Under the pieces are notes generated by a model. It made no database searches and was not told the origin of the DNA. It saw only the letters and a list, made by a program, of their open reading frames with translations. 64,000 nucleotides of DNA from Streptomyces albireticuli (GTDB lineage: Bacteria > Actinomycetota > Actinomycetes > Streptomycetales > Streptomycetaceae), in the NCBI RefSeq assembly GCF_021228125.1, contig NZ_JAJQQS010000019.1, positions 1 to 64,000 on the forward strand, written 5' to 3'. Each line of letters begins with the position of its first letter. Within the stretch, counting starts at the first letter, position 1. Made by a program: the position numbers and the translations under genes. This document shows positions 1-8,945 of the stretch, one piece after another.

Positions 1-82
1 ACCGGTACAACGCCACCGCGTCCGCCTTGAACTCGGCGGGGTAATGCTTCATCCCCACGGGGACTCCGTTCTCCTGGACCAT
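1..82 (-). mobile_element. IS3-type transposase OrfA, first codons only (cut by window edge)
   Basis: Read on the minus strand, the first 82 bases encode the beginning of an OrfA-like helix-turn-helix protein: after an ATG at 82 and a second ATG at 52 comes MKHYPAEFKADAVALYR, the typical opening of actinobacterial IS3-type OrfA proteins, which bind the element ends. The rest lies outside the window, so integrity cannot be judged. The start at 52 fits family N-termini better; the one at 82 adds ten residues. The element end lies just beyond, near 121. Confidence 0.75.
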
Positions 83-100
83 CAAGATCCAAGTCTCTCC

Positions 101-121
101 GGTGTCCAAAACCCGGGGTCA
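101..121 (-). repeat. Probable terminal inverted repeat of the IS3-type element
   Basis: On the minus strand the bases from 121 inward read TGACCCCGGGTTTTGGACAC, about 40 bases upstream of the OrfA start. Elements of this family commonly end in TGA followed by a GC-rich stretch and GGACA. The other end is outside the window, so the boundary is inferred from one side only. Confidence 0.5.
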
Positions 122-220
122 AGACCCCTTCGCGGTCAAGCCCACTAGAACAGCGACGTACCCGCCGGTGGCGAGCACCACGTCAGTGCGGAAATCTGCG
201 ACCATCTTGCACGCCAGATC
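119..220 (-). pseudogene. MurG-like glycosyltransferase scrap
   Basis: Immediately beyond the presumed IS end, the minus strand reads DVVLATGGYVAVLVGL and stops at 119. This resembles the GGYVS/A-PVG segment of MurG, the UDP-N-acetylglucosamine transferase of peptidoglycan synthesis. Only about 33 residues remain and nothing of the donor-binding domain is present. It abuts the IS end on one side and the nuclease relic on the other, so it is most likely debris from rearrangement. The match is short and may be coincidental. Confidence 0.35.
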
Positions 221-231
221 CACAGCCCACC

Positions 232-2357
232 GCGGCGCAGGCTGCCGCGAACCAGAGGCCCGCCTCGGGCAAGAACCCCGCAGCCGGCCTACCGTTCACC
301 AAGAAGGACGGCGTCTGGGAGGTCAGCACCGCCACGCCTACGTTACGCAACACTGTCACCGACCCGGATGGTGACAAGAGCAACCTCACCTTCGAGGTGT
401 GGACCACGGACACCGGAGGTAAGCCGAAGAGCCGGGTCAAGCTGACGGACGACAACGAGTACGGTGTCCTCGTCTCCGGCTTTGTCGCCTCAGGCAAGAC
501 CGCCCAGGTCACGGTCCCGGCTGGCAAGTTAAACGGCGGCCAGACCTACGCGTTGCGCACCTCCGCTTTTGACGGAACGCTGTACGAGACGGACTGGTCG
601 CCCTGGGCCACGTTCAAGATCGACAAGCCGGTGCCGGCGAAGCCCACCAGCGTGGCGAACAACGGCAAGCCGGGTGAGTTCACCGTCTCCCTCCCCGCCG
701 GTCACACGGCACAGTGGGTGGAGTGGCAGCTCGACCAGGCTGCATGGAAGCGTGCGGACGCTTCCGGGAAGACGTCGGTGACGATCGACACCGGCCTGCG
801 CGCAGCCGTCGCGGCCGCCCGTGCTGCGGGTGATCACGTCCTCAACGTGCGCACTGCCAACGACGGTGGCGCCTCTGACGCTGTCTCCGTGGCGTTTTCG
901 GGGAATGGAACCGGCAATACCGGCAAGGACCACGCGGTGGACCTCACCCTGCCGAACCCGGTCTCCACGGCACCGAACCCGGATCAGACGGGCAAGGTCA
1001 CCCGCCCGCTCGGGGCCTCCGCGTCCAGCAGCCCGCCGCCCTTCGCGCCCTCCGGGCCCAAGGAACAGTGCGGACCGGTCGGCAAGGACGGTGGGCAGGC
1101 GTGCTTCGGCGCCCCGGTGAAGTTCGACGACCTGCCCGACGACGTCAAGGCCAAGGCGAAGCTGCGGGCCCCGGCCCCGGCCGCGGGCGGCATGACCGAC
1201 TGGTGCAAGACGAGCAACTCCGGCGCCCTGGCCACCCGCACCGTCCAGTGCGAGTCCAAGCAGCTGCCCGTCATCTACCGCGTGGACGGCAAGCCGATCG
1301 CGACCGCCTACTTCACGATGACGCGTGAGATCTCTGTCGAGAATTCCGCGAACAGCTTCACCCATCGCCTGAACATCCACCCGGTCCTGGTCGCGCCGGC
1401 CTTCCGTGCCATCGAGATGGTCATGGACAACCGGACGTGCGTGGGCAGCACCGCCGCCCAGTGCAAGGACCCGGGCAAGGCCGAACTGTCGGACTGGGAC
1501 GGGAAGGCCATCTGGCAGTCCCCCACGGACACCCATGACGCCAGCCTGACCACGACGTACACGTGGACAACTCGACCAAGGGCGCGGAGTACGACCTCCG
1601 GGCGGACTTCATGATCAAGGGAATCCTGATCGCGGGCAACACGCCCGGCCCGGTGTTCATGACCGACTTCCGCCGGGCCATGTCCGACCCGTCGGACCAG
1701 GAAGAGATCCGCTGCGACACCAAGGGCACCGCATCCGCGCTGAGCGGCTGCGAGTTCAAGAACGTCGCGCCGGGCTACACGTTCAACGCCGCCAAGTACC
1801 CGCAGGCCGCTGCCCACACGTGGCTGCTGCAGGAGAAGCTGCCCAACACCATGGGCGTGAAGACCCGCGACACCCCTCTGTACTACCTGCCCGGCGGAAC
1901 GCGCGCGGACGGCAAGAAAAACAGGGACGCCATCTGCGACGTGGCGTCCTGGGCCAAGGGCAACGGCGATCTCAGCGCCATGGACGGAGCCGGGGACAAA
2001 CCCAACTGTGACGAGTTCGCGTTCAACACCACCTACAACAGCGGCGGCATGCCAAAGAGCGAGGGCGGCCTGAACGAGGTCTCCTCCGGCAGCCAGTGCG
2101 TGCAGACCTTCACCAAGAAGGCCGACGACCGAGCCGTGCACCTGTACGACATCGACGGACACGCCCCCACCTGGCGCGAGGTGTGCGGCCGCTCGGCGAT
2201 CTCCGGAAAGCGCAACAGCGGCTCAATGGCCGGATTGTCCGGATTCGTCAGGAACATGCGCCTGCTGGACAAGGACCCCTACTGGCTCGAGACCGGCATG
2301 ACCGGGCAATGCGCACAGGACTCCAAGACGGTCAAGTGCACCCTGCGCACCCAATAG
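232..2357 (+). pseudogene. Secreted NucA/NucB-type nuclease protein, 5'-truncated and frameshifted
   Basis: Two overlapping reading frames make one protein. Frame 1 is open from about 232 to 1614 and holds fibronectin-like or lectin-like segments (for example FEVWTTDTGGKPKSRVKL) and a Pro/Ser-rich linker. Near 1557 the coding switches to frame 3 and continues to 2357. The last ~110 residues carry NCDEFAFNTTY, matching the CDE-F/Y-PFA motif of NucA/NucB DNases (PF14040). No signal peptide or start codon remains; upstream sequence is IS and other debris. Large actinobacterial exoproteins of this design are usually secreted toxins or nuclease exoenzymes. The frame change is a one-base shift and could be a sequencing error, but the missing 5' end supports a dead gene. 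Confidence 0.75.
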
Positions 2358-2732
2358 CGAGACCATCCGGCCGAACTAGCCGGTGAACCGGGAACCACAA
2401 CAAGGACACACGTGTGGGCGGCACACCCCTGGTGCGCTGCCCACACCCCCTACTGAGCAGGGTCCGGCAGCCCCGAGGGGTGTCCGGCCGGTCGGGAGGC
2501 GTGTGACCGGCCGGGGGTCCTTGGGGCGCGGCGGCCGGGTCCTGTGCATGTGCACCCGGATGCGCGTGGGCCGACCGCCGCTAGGGCCTGTCCGGCCGAT
2601 CATGCGGCTGATCCTGCACCGGTCTGATCCGGGAGTCGGGAGGGACACAAGGAAGCGCCGGGCCGGAGGATTCTTGGCGCGCCGGCCCTGGTAAAACAGT
2701 GACCGGTGGGTATCCAGGAGCGCGAACGAAAG
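2358..2732. other. Gene-free spacer after the nuclease relic
   Basis: About 375 bases without a convincing gene. It holds a strong GC-rich hairpin at 2484-2514 and several short inverted CCGG-rich repeats. Short open frames here lack ribosome binding sites and family resemblance. Confidence 0.5.
2484..2514 (+). terminator. GC-rich hairpin, likely terminator of the nuclease gene
   Basis: CCGGCCGGT at 2484-2492 pairs perfectly with ACCGGCCGG at 2506-2514 around a 13-base loop. There is no T-tract, as is usual for Streptomyces terminators. It lies 127 bases past the nuclease stop codon. Confidence 0.5.
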
Positions 2733-3350
2733 ATGTACCGGCCGCTGCGGCGGGCCGGCCTCGAGGTGATCCCCGACGCAGTGCCGGACGGCACGATGCC
2801 GTTCGTCTCCGGATGGCATCCCAAGGACGTTGTCGGCGGCTTCTCCCACCGGTATGAAACCCCACGGCTCGTCGAGCGTCTCAACGAGGACTGGTACGAC
2901 CTGGCGGTTTCCTCGGGCCTTCTCGACCACCGGCGCGAGTTCCTCGTCCTGCTTCCCCACGGCACCCACACACACCAAGCCGTCCTGCGTAAGCAGAACC
3001 AGCACTATGGCCGCCGTGCCGCACCGGCGGTCTGGGCCCGGGTCCGGCTCCTGGACCGCTGGGACGTCATGGGCCGGGGTGCGGCATCGGCGTTCCTCGG
3101 CGTGCGTGCGGGCCACCCGGGCTTTGGCATGATGGCGCTCGACAGCAGCATGTACATCAGCTGCTCGACCGGTGAGGCCGGTGTCGACGTGCTCGCGGTG
3201 CGTCACCCAGACCGCTCTGAGAACATCCTGCAGCACCTGGAATGGTACGCGAATTGGGACTACCCCCTTGCGGACAAGGAGTTGCAGAAGCGGATCGCCG
3301 TCTGGCTCGCGGGCCGCGCACCGGGGACCGTCAGCCGTCCCGACCGATGA
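2733..3350 (+). CDS. Unknown protein downstream of the nuclease
   Basis: About 205 residues from the ATG at 2733 (MYRPLRRAGLEVIPDAVP); a GTG at 2706 would add nine residues. I do not recognise a domain. The protein is soluble-looking, rich in Trp/Tyr/His and has no signal peptide or membrane segment. Its place right after a NucA/NucB-type exoprotein, on the same strand, is where immunity or accessory genes of such toxins sit, but nothing in the sequence proves that. It is intact although the nuclease is broken, which would be odd for a purely toxin-linked gene unless the nuclease frameshift is recent or artefactual. Confidence 0.6.
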   Translation: MYRPLRRAGLEVIPDAVPDGTMPFVSGWHPKDVVGGFSHRYETPRLVERLNEDWYDLAVSSGLLDHRREFLVLLPHGTHTHQAVLRKQNQHYGRRAAPAVWARVRLLDRWDVMGRGAASAFLGVRAGHPGFGMMALDSSMYISCSTGEAGVDVLAVRHPDRSENILQHLEWYANWDYPLADKELQKRIAVWLAGRAPGTVSRPDR

Positions 3351-3436
3351 CCGCGCGCCCCGGCGGCGAGGTTGGCAAGAGTGCCACCGTCCAGATGATT
3401 ATGCGACTACTCCGTTGCTGAATCGTTGACGTGGTC

Positions 3437-3922
3437 ATGGGGCGGGGTGGCCTGACGGATGCCGAATGGGAGCGGCTCCGGCCGTTTCTGCCTGTCAGTA
3501 ACGGCTGTTGTGGCAGGTGGCGGGATCACCGGCAGGTGAATGACGGGATTCTGCACCGGGTGCGGGCCGGCGTTCAACGGCGCGACCCGCCCGAACGGTT
3601 CGGTCCGTAGATGACGGTCTATGAACGCCACCGCTTATGGTCGGCTGACGGAACCTGGGAACGCCTGCTCCGGCAGGTCCAGGCCGGGGCCGATGCAGCG
3701 GGTGAGATCGACTGGGACATTTCCGTCGACTCCACCATCGTGAGAGCGCATCAGCACGCCGTCGGCGCCCGCACCGATCCGCCGCTGGCTCCCCCTCAAA
3801 GGGGGGACGTGCCGGCAGAACACCAGGACGAGACGCGGTGGCAGAGCCTCGTCGCCCGTCTGGCGGAGGTGGTCCTGGAGGTGAGGGCCTGGGCCGTTCG
3901 CGCGGCGGGTTCACGACCAAGC
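3437..3922 (+). pseudogene. IS5-type transposase remnant (stop codon, truncated)
   Basis: The frame from ATG 3437 reads MGRGGLTDAEWERLRPFLP, the start of DDE transposases of the IS5 superfamily (DUF4096-like N-domain). A TAG at 3608 stands where family members have a Trp codon; the same frame continues with TVYERHRLWSADGTWERL and the first catalytic Asp region (DWDISVDSTIVRAHQH). After the slippery-looking AAAGGGGGG near 3800, coding moves to another frame ending in SRGGFTTKL, then the homology is cut at about 3922 by relaxase-like sequence. Such elements often use a programmed frameshift at that point, but the stop codon and the missing C-terminal half make this copy dead. Confidence 0.8.
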
Positions 3923-4490
3923 TCATGGAGGTGTGTGAGAAGCTCGGGCCGGCGACCGTGCCCCGGGAGGCGACGCCGGGCCTGCGCCCGGTGATGGAGA
4001 TAGCCGACGTCGACTCCGAGCTCATCGACTGGTCGGCCACCCGTCGTGAGCAGATCGAGAAGGCGCTGGAGGGCATCACCGACCAATCCGTCCGTGAACA
4101 CGGGCGGCTGCCCGGCGAACGCGTCCGGCGCGGACTCGGGTGGTGGGCGGCGCAGGACACCCGCCGGGAGAAGAAGCCCCTGAAGCCGCTGGAGATGCTG
4201 CGCGCGTGGTGGCGGGCGTCCGCGCTCCTGCGCTTCGGCAAGCAGATGGTCCGACGGCCTGCGGGAGCGGTGCCGGGCTGCGGGGGAAGGTGATCCGGGC
4301 CCGGGTGGGCCCGCTGGTAGACACGGTCCTCGCCGCCGTCGACGTCGCCGCGGTCGTCTTCACCATGCGCCGCACCTTCGCCCGCCGCCACGTCCTGGCC
4401 GAAGCCCGCCGGCACCTCGCGGAGACCCTGCGCGGCCGCGCCTTCCCTCCCGGCCTGGACGACTACATTGCGGACCGCGCCCTCCCCTGG
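3923..4490 (+). pseudogene. TrwC/MobF-type relaxase fragment, frameshifted
   Basis: Directly fused to the broken transposase is a stretch reading EVCEKLGPATVPRE, then VMEIADVDSELIDWSATRR and HGRLPGERVRRGLGWWAAQ, which I recognise from the middle of large actinobacterial plasmid or ICE relaxases. Near 4290 the frame changes and continues as VGPLVDTVLAAVDVAAVVF and FARRHVLAEARRHLAETLRG. Neither the N-terminal catalytic Tyr/His triad nor the helicase motifs are present. This is a relic of a conjugative element and does not encode a working enzyme. Confidence 0.65.
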
Positions 4491-4854
4491 TGCCCGACGG
4501 CGTGGTGCTCCTGCACAACGGCTCCCACGTGTTCGTGGAGATCGACCGCACGATGTCCTACACCCGCCTGCTCGCCAAGCTGGAGCGCTACGACGCCTAC
4601 CGAGGCGCACCGGCGTCCGGCCGCGGTAACGCCGCCCGCGCTCCCACTGGCAGGAAACCTACGCCGAGCCGTCGCTGGAGCGTCCCTTCCCGCCGCTGCT
4701 GTTCGTCCTCGCCTCCGCGCGGCCCCGGTGACGAGGGAGGTCGCCTTCCAAGACCGCGCCTGGCCGAACCGGCGGATCACCGTGGCGACGACGCCCCTGT
4801 CCCTGCTGACCGCGTACGGGCCGGCCGGTGTGGCGGGTCGTCGGCCATGGGGAG
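4486..4854 (+). pseudogene. Replication-relaxation (Replic_Relax) protein fragment, frameshifted
   Basis: The stretch begins LPDGVVLLHNGSHVFVEIDR and continues TMSYTRLLAKLERYDAYR, typical of the C-terminal half of replication-relaxation family proteins (PF13814) found on Streptomyces plasmids and ICEs. Near 4725 the frame changes to RPVTREVAFQDRAWPNRR. The N-terminal winged-helix half is missing. Together with the relaxase fragment just upstream it marks the remains of one integrated plasmid or ICE. Confidence 0.65.
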
Positions 4855-4929
4855 AACGGTCGGGCCCTGGCCACGCGGCCGACGCTGCGGTGAACACGAT
4901 GGGCCCGGCTCGTGTGTCGTTTCGGCCCT

Positions 4930-5257
4930 GGGGCGCACTTTAGCGCCCTGGGGACCATGACCCGGGCCGGACAGCGTCGATCTGCAGCCTCCGCCCGTCT
5001 GGGCGGCGTGGAGGGTGCCGCGGGGCTCCGGGCAAGTCCCGAGATGCACCTGGTCCAGCCTGGCCATGGGCGCGGCGCGCCCCTGCTCCCCGGCCGGGCC
5101 CCAGGGGGCGGTGGCCTCGCGCGGACCCGAACGCCTGGGCGAGCCACCGTCAGCATGTCACACCTTCGCTGGGTTTCCCCCGCTGGCAGCGCCTTGGGCC
5201 CCCAGGCCCGGGAACCTCTTCCCGGGGCCCTGCCCACCATGGGCCCCTGCGTCCCAC
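4930..5257. other. Gene-free spacer upstream of the S1 protease homologue
   Basis: About 330 GC-rich bases with no convincing coding potential. One frame is open through it into the protease, but the codons give no family resemblance and a good ribosome binding site lies just before the ATG at 5275. I see no clear promoter. Confidence 0.45.
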
Positions 5258-5274
5258 GGAAAGGCTGGGTACCC

Positions 5275-6105
5275 ATGAGAGCGTTCCGCCATCCGTCCCC
5301 ACGTGCCATGCGGACCGTCAGGCGGGCCGGCGCCTTGGCCGCCGCCGCGGTGTTCACCGCCTGCGCCCTGCCCTCCCCGGCCCACGCCATCATCGGCGGA
5401 GACCAGGTCAAGGCGGGCGATTTCATCTTCGCCGCGTACCTCCGCGTCGGCAACAGCGACTCCTGCGGGGCCACCGTTCTCGACAGCCGCAACGTGCTGA
5501 CCGCCGCCCACTGCGCCTCCCTCCTCGGCCCGGTTCCCCGCACCGATCTGACCGTCTACTTCGGCGTACGGCAGGTCAGCGGGAGCCGGATCGACGCGGC
5601 TGCCAGGAGGGACCCGTTCCTCCCGGGGGACGTCATCGTCCATGAAAACTACTGGGGCCCGCTCAACCGATTCCACAACGACATCGCCCTGATCCGGCTG
5701 CGCCGCCCCTTGCCCTTGGAGACCATCGGCGTCCAGGCGGCCACTCTGCCGGAGCAGGGCTCGGGCCCCGCCCCCGGCAGCCCGGTCACCGTGGCGGGCT
5801 GGGGAGCCACCAACCCCAACGGCACCATGCCAGCCGCCGTGCTGCGCTCCGTCACCGTCCCCGTCATCGAGCGCACCGCGTGCAAGCCCCCGGACAGATT
5901 GGGCGTGGACGACGGCCAGTTCTGTGCCGGGGAAGCCGGTGTGGCGAAGGCGACCTGCGCGGGGGACGGAGGCGGGCCGGCCGTCAACGCGGACGGGGTC
6001 CTCGTCGGCATCCCGTCCTACGGTGCAGTCCCCTGCGGTCCGGCGGACGTGTACACCCGCGTCGGCAACTACATCGACTGGATCAACGCCCACCGCAGCC
6101 CCTGA
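5275..6105 (+). CDS. Secreted trypsin-like (S1A) protease homologue with catalytic Ser replaced by Gly
   Basis: The product has 276 residues. GGAAAGG about ten bases upstream supports the ATG at 5275. Residues 1-38 form a signal peptide ending SPAHA, followed at once by mature IIGG, the usual new N-terminus of S1A enzymes. His79 (LTAAHC) and Asp136 (NDIALI) of the triad are present, but the GDSGGP motif reads GDGGGP: Gly232, codon GGA at 5968-5970, replaces Ser. The residue equivalent to chymotrypsin 189 is Ala instead of the Asp of trypsins. The six Cys can form the usual disulfides. As read it should be a non-catalytic homologue, perhaps a binding or decoy protein; a recent inactivating change is equally possible. 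Confidence 0.85.
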   Translation: MRAFRHPSPRAMRTVRRAGALAAAAVFTACALPSPAHAIIGGDQVKAGDFIFAAYLRVGNSDSCGATVLDSRNVLTAAHCASLLGPVPRTDLTVYFGVRQVSGSRIDAAARRDPFLPGDVIVHENYWGPLNRFHNDIALIRLRRPLPLETIGVQAATLPEQGSGPAPGSPVTVAGWGATNPNGTMPAAVLRSVTVPVIERTACKPPDRLGVDDGQFCAGEAGVAKATCAGDGGGPAVNADGVLVGIPSYGAVPCGPADVYTRVGNYIDWINAHRSP

Positions 6106-6499
6106 CCCCAACAGGATCCGCACCAGCACGGAGTGATCCAGCGGCGCCTGGCCGAGGTCTACCTCCGGCTGGACCGGGACGACCACCGTCGACCCGGAGG
6201 GCCGCTTCCTGGGCGATGGAACTGTGCGAAGTCGCAGCCGCTCGCCATCTATCAGCAGCTGCTCGCCGTGTACTGCCGACCGTCACACTGTGGTGAGGTG
6301 TGAAGATAACCCAGAATGTTAGTGGCCAGTTGGAATTCTCCATATTCTCCACTGCTGGCCAGTTGATGCGGAAAATGTTCGGCCGCCATTGATCACTCAG
6401 AGTGGTGGTTGTCGATGGGGGGTGGGCTGCTGGTCGTGTGCCGGGGACGCCGAGTCGAGTTCGCCGTGCCGGCCTGCCTGTTCAGTCGGGGCCGGCGGG
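6106..6499. other. Gene-free spacer with relic-like sequence
   Basis: Almost 400 bases between the protease homologue and the SnoaL-like relic. Around 6125-6300 a plus-strand frame reads VIQRRLAEVYLRLDRDD and later LAIYQQLLAVYC, which looks protein-like but lacks a start and matches nothing I can name. A pair of 10-bp direct repeats lies at 6325-6367. Confidence 0.4.
6325..6367. repeat. Two TGGCCAGTTG direct repeats, possible IS21-type end
   Basis: TGGCCAGTTG occurs at 6325-6334 and again at 6358-6367, a spacing of 33 bases, in a locally AT-richer stretch. Multiple short repeats of this kind are found at the ends of IS21-family elements. No istA/istB sequence is present in the window, so this would be an orphan end; the assignment is weak. 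Confidence 0.3.
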
Positions 6500-6916
6500 T
6501 CAGGGCCGAGTTGGGGATGTCTGTTCTGGAAGTTCGCCGAAGATCATGCGGTGCCCGCGGGCTGTGTCCACGTATTCACGGACGCGGTGGATCAGCCCGT
6601 CCCGGAGCTCGAAGAGGAAGCAGTAGTCGTTGGTGTAGGGGCTGCCGTTGGCGAGCGTGGCTGTCATGGTCGCCTCCACGGTCACTCGGTCGCCGTCGGT
6701 GTGAGACCCGTGGAAGGTGACGGTGACGTCACGCGCGAGCAGACGGGGGAAGCCCTCGGTGAAGAAGCGCACGATTGCCTTCCTGCCCACCATGTGGTGG
6801 GTCGACTCGAGCGCGAGGGCAGTGGCGTTTCCAGGGGGCGACAGCCATTCGGCGTCCTCGGTGAGGACCGCGGAGATCTGGTCAGGGTCGCTGCCGGCAA
6901 ACGCCTGGAAGGCGCC
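6500..6916 (-). pseudogene. SnoaL/NTF2-like protein, start lost
   Basis: The minus-strand frame reads AFQAFAGSDPDQISAVL, then DAEWLSPPGNATALALES and AIVRFFTEGFPRLLARDV, ending at 6500. This is a SnoaL-like (NTF2 fold) domain of about 138 residues. A TGA at 6917-6919 comes right before the domain, and no ATG or GTG lies between it and the internal ATG at 6793, where a 97-residue product would lack the first helix and strand. SnoaL-like folds serve as small-molecule isomerases, cyclases or partner domains. It is probably a 5'-damaged gene among relics; translation from 6793 cannot be excluded. Confidence 0.6.
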
Positions 6917-7066
6917 TCAGATCCCCGCCGCAGATCTCGCCGAGGGATGGTCGGGGCCAACCCGCCGCAACAGCTGCTGTCGTATGTCAACCATCTGCGC
7001 GGCGCACTCCCAAAGTCACCGCCGTGCACGAAGCCCGAACCAGGAGGTTGGTAGTACATCGTCAAC

Positions 7067-7783
7067 GTGGCCCAGCGGATTCCGCCTGCGGTGCGGGACC
7101 GGGGGCCGCGCACCGGGGAGGGGTTCGCCGCGGACGTACGGCTGCAACTGCACCGTGGCCGGCGGTTCGAGATCACGGTCACCGACGCGCATACGGGCAC
7201 GCGCACGGTGGACGGCTTCGAGTCGGTGGCCACCAGCAAGGTCGTCCTCCCGCTGACCGCCGAGCAGGCTGAGGCCTTCGGGCTGCCGGAGTCGGAGGAG
7301 GCGTACACGATCGAGGGTCTGGTCGTGGACGCCGAGCGTATGCCGGTCAAGCTGCCCACCACCCTCGCTCGACGACCAGCCACCGCACACCGCTTCTCCC
7401 GCGGCTGCCGCGATCGAACACGGAAGCGTACGGCCGTGAACCTCGTCGTACGAGCGGCCGATGTCACGCTCAAAGAGCGCAGGAAACTCGTCCTCGTTCC
7501 CCGTGAGGCGCCGCTGAACGAGATCCACCTGGAGAACATGCCGACCCTGGCCCGCATGGGCGCCCTGATCCTTCCGCCGATGCCGGCCTTCTACAACCAC
7601 CCCAAGACCATCGACGACATCGTCATGCACCTCGTGGCCCGCATTCTCGACCACTTCGGTCTCGAAGTTCCTTCCGCCTTCCGCTGGAAGGGCGGGCTCG
7701 GCAAACCCCAAGCCGAGCTCGCGATGGACCCGATCGCAGAGCCGCCCCTGATGCGCATGCGCACACGTAGAGGGACGGGGTGA
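7067..7783 (+). pseudogene. Chimeric relic ending in half of a UbiX-type flavin prenyltransferase
   Basis: The open frame gives 238 residues. From about residue 122 it reads VNLVVRAADVTLKERRKLVL, then HLENMPTLARMGALILPP and KTIDDIVMHLVARILDHF, the second half of UbiX/PAD1 flavin prenyltransferases, which make prenyl-FMN for UbiD decarboxylases. The N-terminal Rossmann-like half with the FMN-binding GASG motif is absent. In its place are about 120 residues I do not recognise. There is no ribosome binding site at the GTG at 7067. The frame looks like an in-frame deletion or fusion product that cannot make an active prenyltransferase. Confidence 0.6.
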
Positions 7784-7870
7784 AGCCCCATCAACCCGCG
7801 AGAAACGCGGTCGTGGAGCACGCCGGAAATAAGAGAGAATCTCTTGGTTCACTCATGTACCAGGAGATTC

Positions 7871-8284
7871 ATGCACAAGCGTCTGCCCCTGCTCGCCGCC
7901 TGCCTCACGGTCGCCGTCTTCGGCGTCTCGGCCTGCGGCCCGTCCGGTGACAGCGGGTCGAGCCCCTCGGCGACACCGGCCGCCGCGTCCGCCTCGGCCG
8001 CCCCGTCCGGGAGCCCGTCGGCGTCTCCCGCGGAACTGCGCGGGCTGACAGGTCTGTCGGCCATGCTCTACCTCAGGACGCTCCGGAAGCACTATCCGGA
8101 CCTGGACCGCATCAGCGACGACGTGCTCGTCGCTCACGGCAACGCTCTCTGTCTCGCCGGCGGGCAGGACCTCGTCGACCAGGTCAAGAAGTCCAAGCAG
8201 GAGCTTGAGCTCAACGGGAAGGAAGCTTCGGCGATTATGGGTATCGCGCACGGGAGTTGCGGCAGGAAGAACGTGTTCGATTGA
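7871..8284 (+). CDS. Small DUF732-like lipoprotein
   Basis: The product has 137 residues, with AGGAG just upstream of the ATG at 7871. Positive residues and a hydrophobic core lead to the lipobox GVSAC with Cys22 as the lipidation site. A low-complexity Ser/Ala/Pro linker (about 25-60) follows, then a small helical domain with YLRTLRKHYPDLD and two Cys (ALCLAG, GSCGRK) that probably pair, as in DUF732 proteins of actinobacteria. It should sit on the outer face of the membrane. No function is known for the family and the neighbours give no hint. Confidence 0.8.
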   Translation: MHKRLPLLAACLTVAVFGVSACGPSGDSGSSPSATPAAASASAAPSGSPSASPAELRGLTGLSAMLYLRTLRKHYPDLDRISDDVLVAHGNALCLAGGQDLVDQVKKSKQELELNGKEASAIMGIAHGSCGRKNVFD

Positions 8285-8370
8285 TGTCGGCCGCCTGGTC
8301 GGCAACGCCCCCGGTGAGCTGACGGGCGTAGTGCCGCACATAGGTCGAAGCCGGCGGGAGCGGCGTCGGC

Positions 8371-8883
8371 TCAGCCTTCGGACCGTGGTTCGCGTTCGGC
8401 CTCGATGAGGACGCGGCGGAGCAGGTTCCCCAACAGCTCCCGCTCGGCCGGGTCGAGGGCCCGCAGGATGCGGTGCTCCTCGCGTCCTTCTGTCTCCAGG
8501 GCGGACTGCCAGGCGGTCCGCCCTGGAGCGGTGAGTTCGACCGTCACCTTGCGGCGGTCCGTGGCGGACGCCTCGCGGCGGACGAAGCCGCGCCGCTCCA
8601 GGCCGTCGAGGCGGCTGGTCATCGCGGACGGGGAGAGCGTGAGCGCGGCCGCGAGTTCCGAGGGCGTGGCCCGGCCGTCGCGGCCGGCGAGGGTGTGCAG
8701 TGTCCGGTACTCGAAGCTCTGGAGGCCGTGCTCGGCGAGGGCCGCCTCCTTGGCCCGGCCCAGGTGTCTGACGAGTGCCGACATCCGGGCCACCGCGCCC
8801 TCCACCACCGGATCGAGGTCCGGCAGGATCTTCCGCCAGCGGGTGACGTGCTCGTCCACGGAGTCGCGCTCAGTCATGGACAC
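8371..8883 (-). CDS. MarR-family transcriptional regulator
   Basis: The product has 170 residues. A winged helix lies at about 55-125, with TPSELAAALTLSPSAMTSRLD as recognition region and the wing RREASATDRRKVTVELT, where the D-R-R motif is diagnostic for MarR. Start ATG at 8883; a second ATG two codons on is possible. It diverges from the MFS gene at 8946, and the 62 bases between hold inverted repeats, the usual arrangement in which the regulator represses both itself and the pump until a ligand binds. Confidence 0.9.
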   Translation of the reverse strand: MSMTERDSVDEHVTRWRKILPDLDPVVEGAVARMSALVRHLGRAKEAALAEHGLQSFEYRTLHTLAGRDGRATPSELAAALTLSPSAMTSRLDGLERRGFVRREASATDRRKVTVELTAPGRTAWQSALETEGREEHRILRALDPAERELLGNLLRRVLIEAEREPRSEG

Positions 8884-8887
8884 ATTT

Positions 8888-8935
8888 TACTTCGCCGCCA
8901 CAAAGTACGTTGTCGAATATTGCGACGTCGAAGTA
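8888..8935. promoter_or_regulatory. Probable MarR operator region between regulator and MFS gene
   Basis: In this AT-richer gap, TACTTCG at 8888-8894 is the inverted complement of CGAAGTA at 8929-8935. TACTT also pairs with AAGTA at 8903-8907. Between them GTCGAATATTGCGAC (8912-8926) is an imperfect 15-bp palindrome, the size MarR dimers bind. Both divergent start codons are within 15 bases of the region, so binding would block both promoters. Confidence 0.55.
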
Positions 8936-8945
8936 ATCTCGCGGG

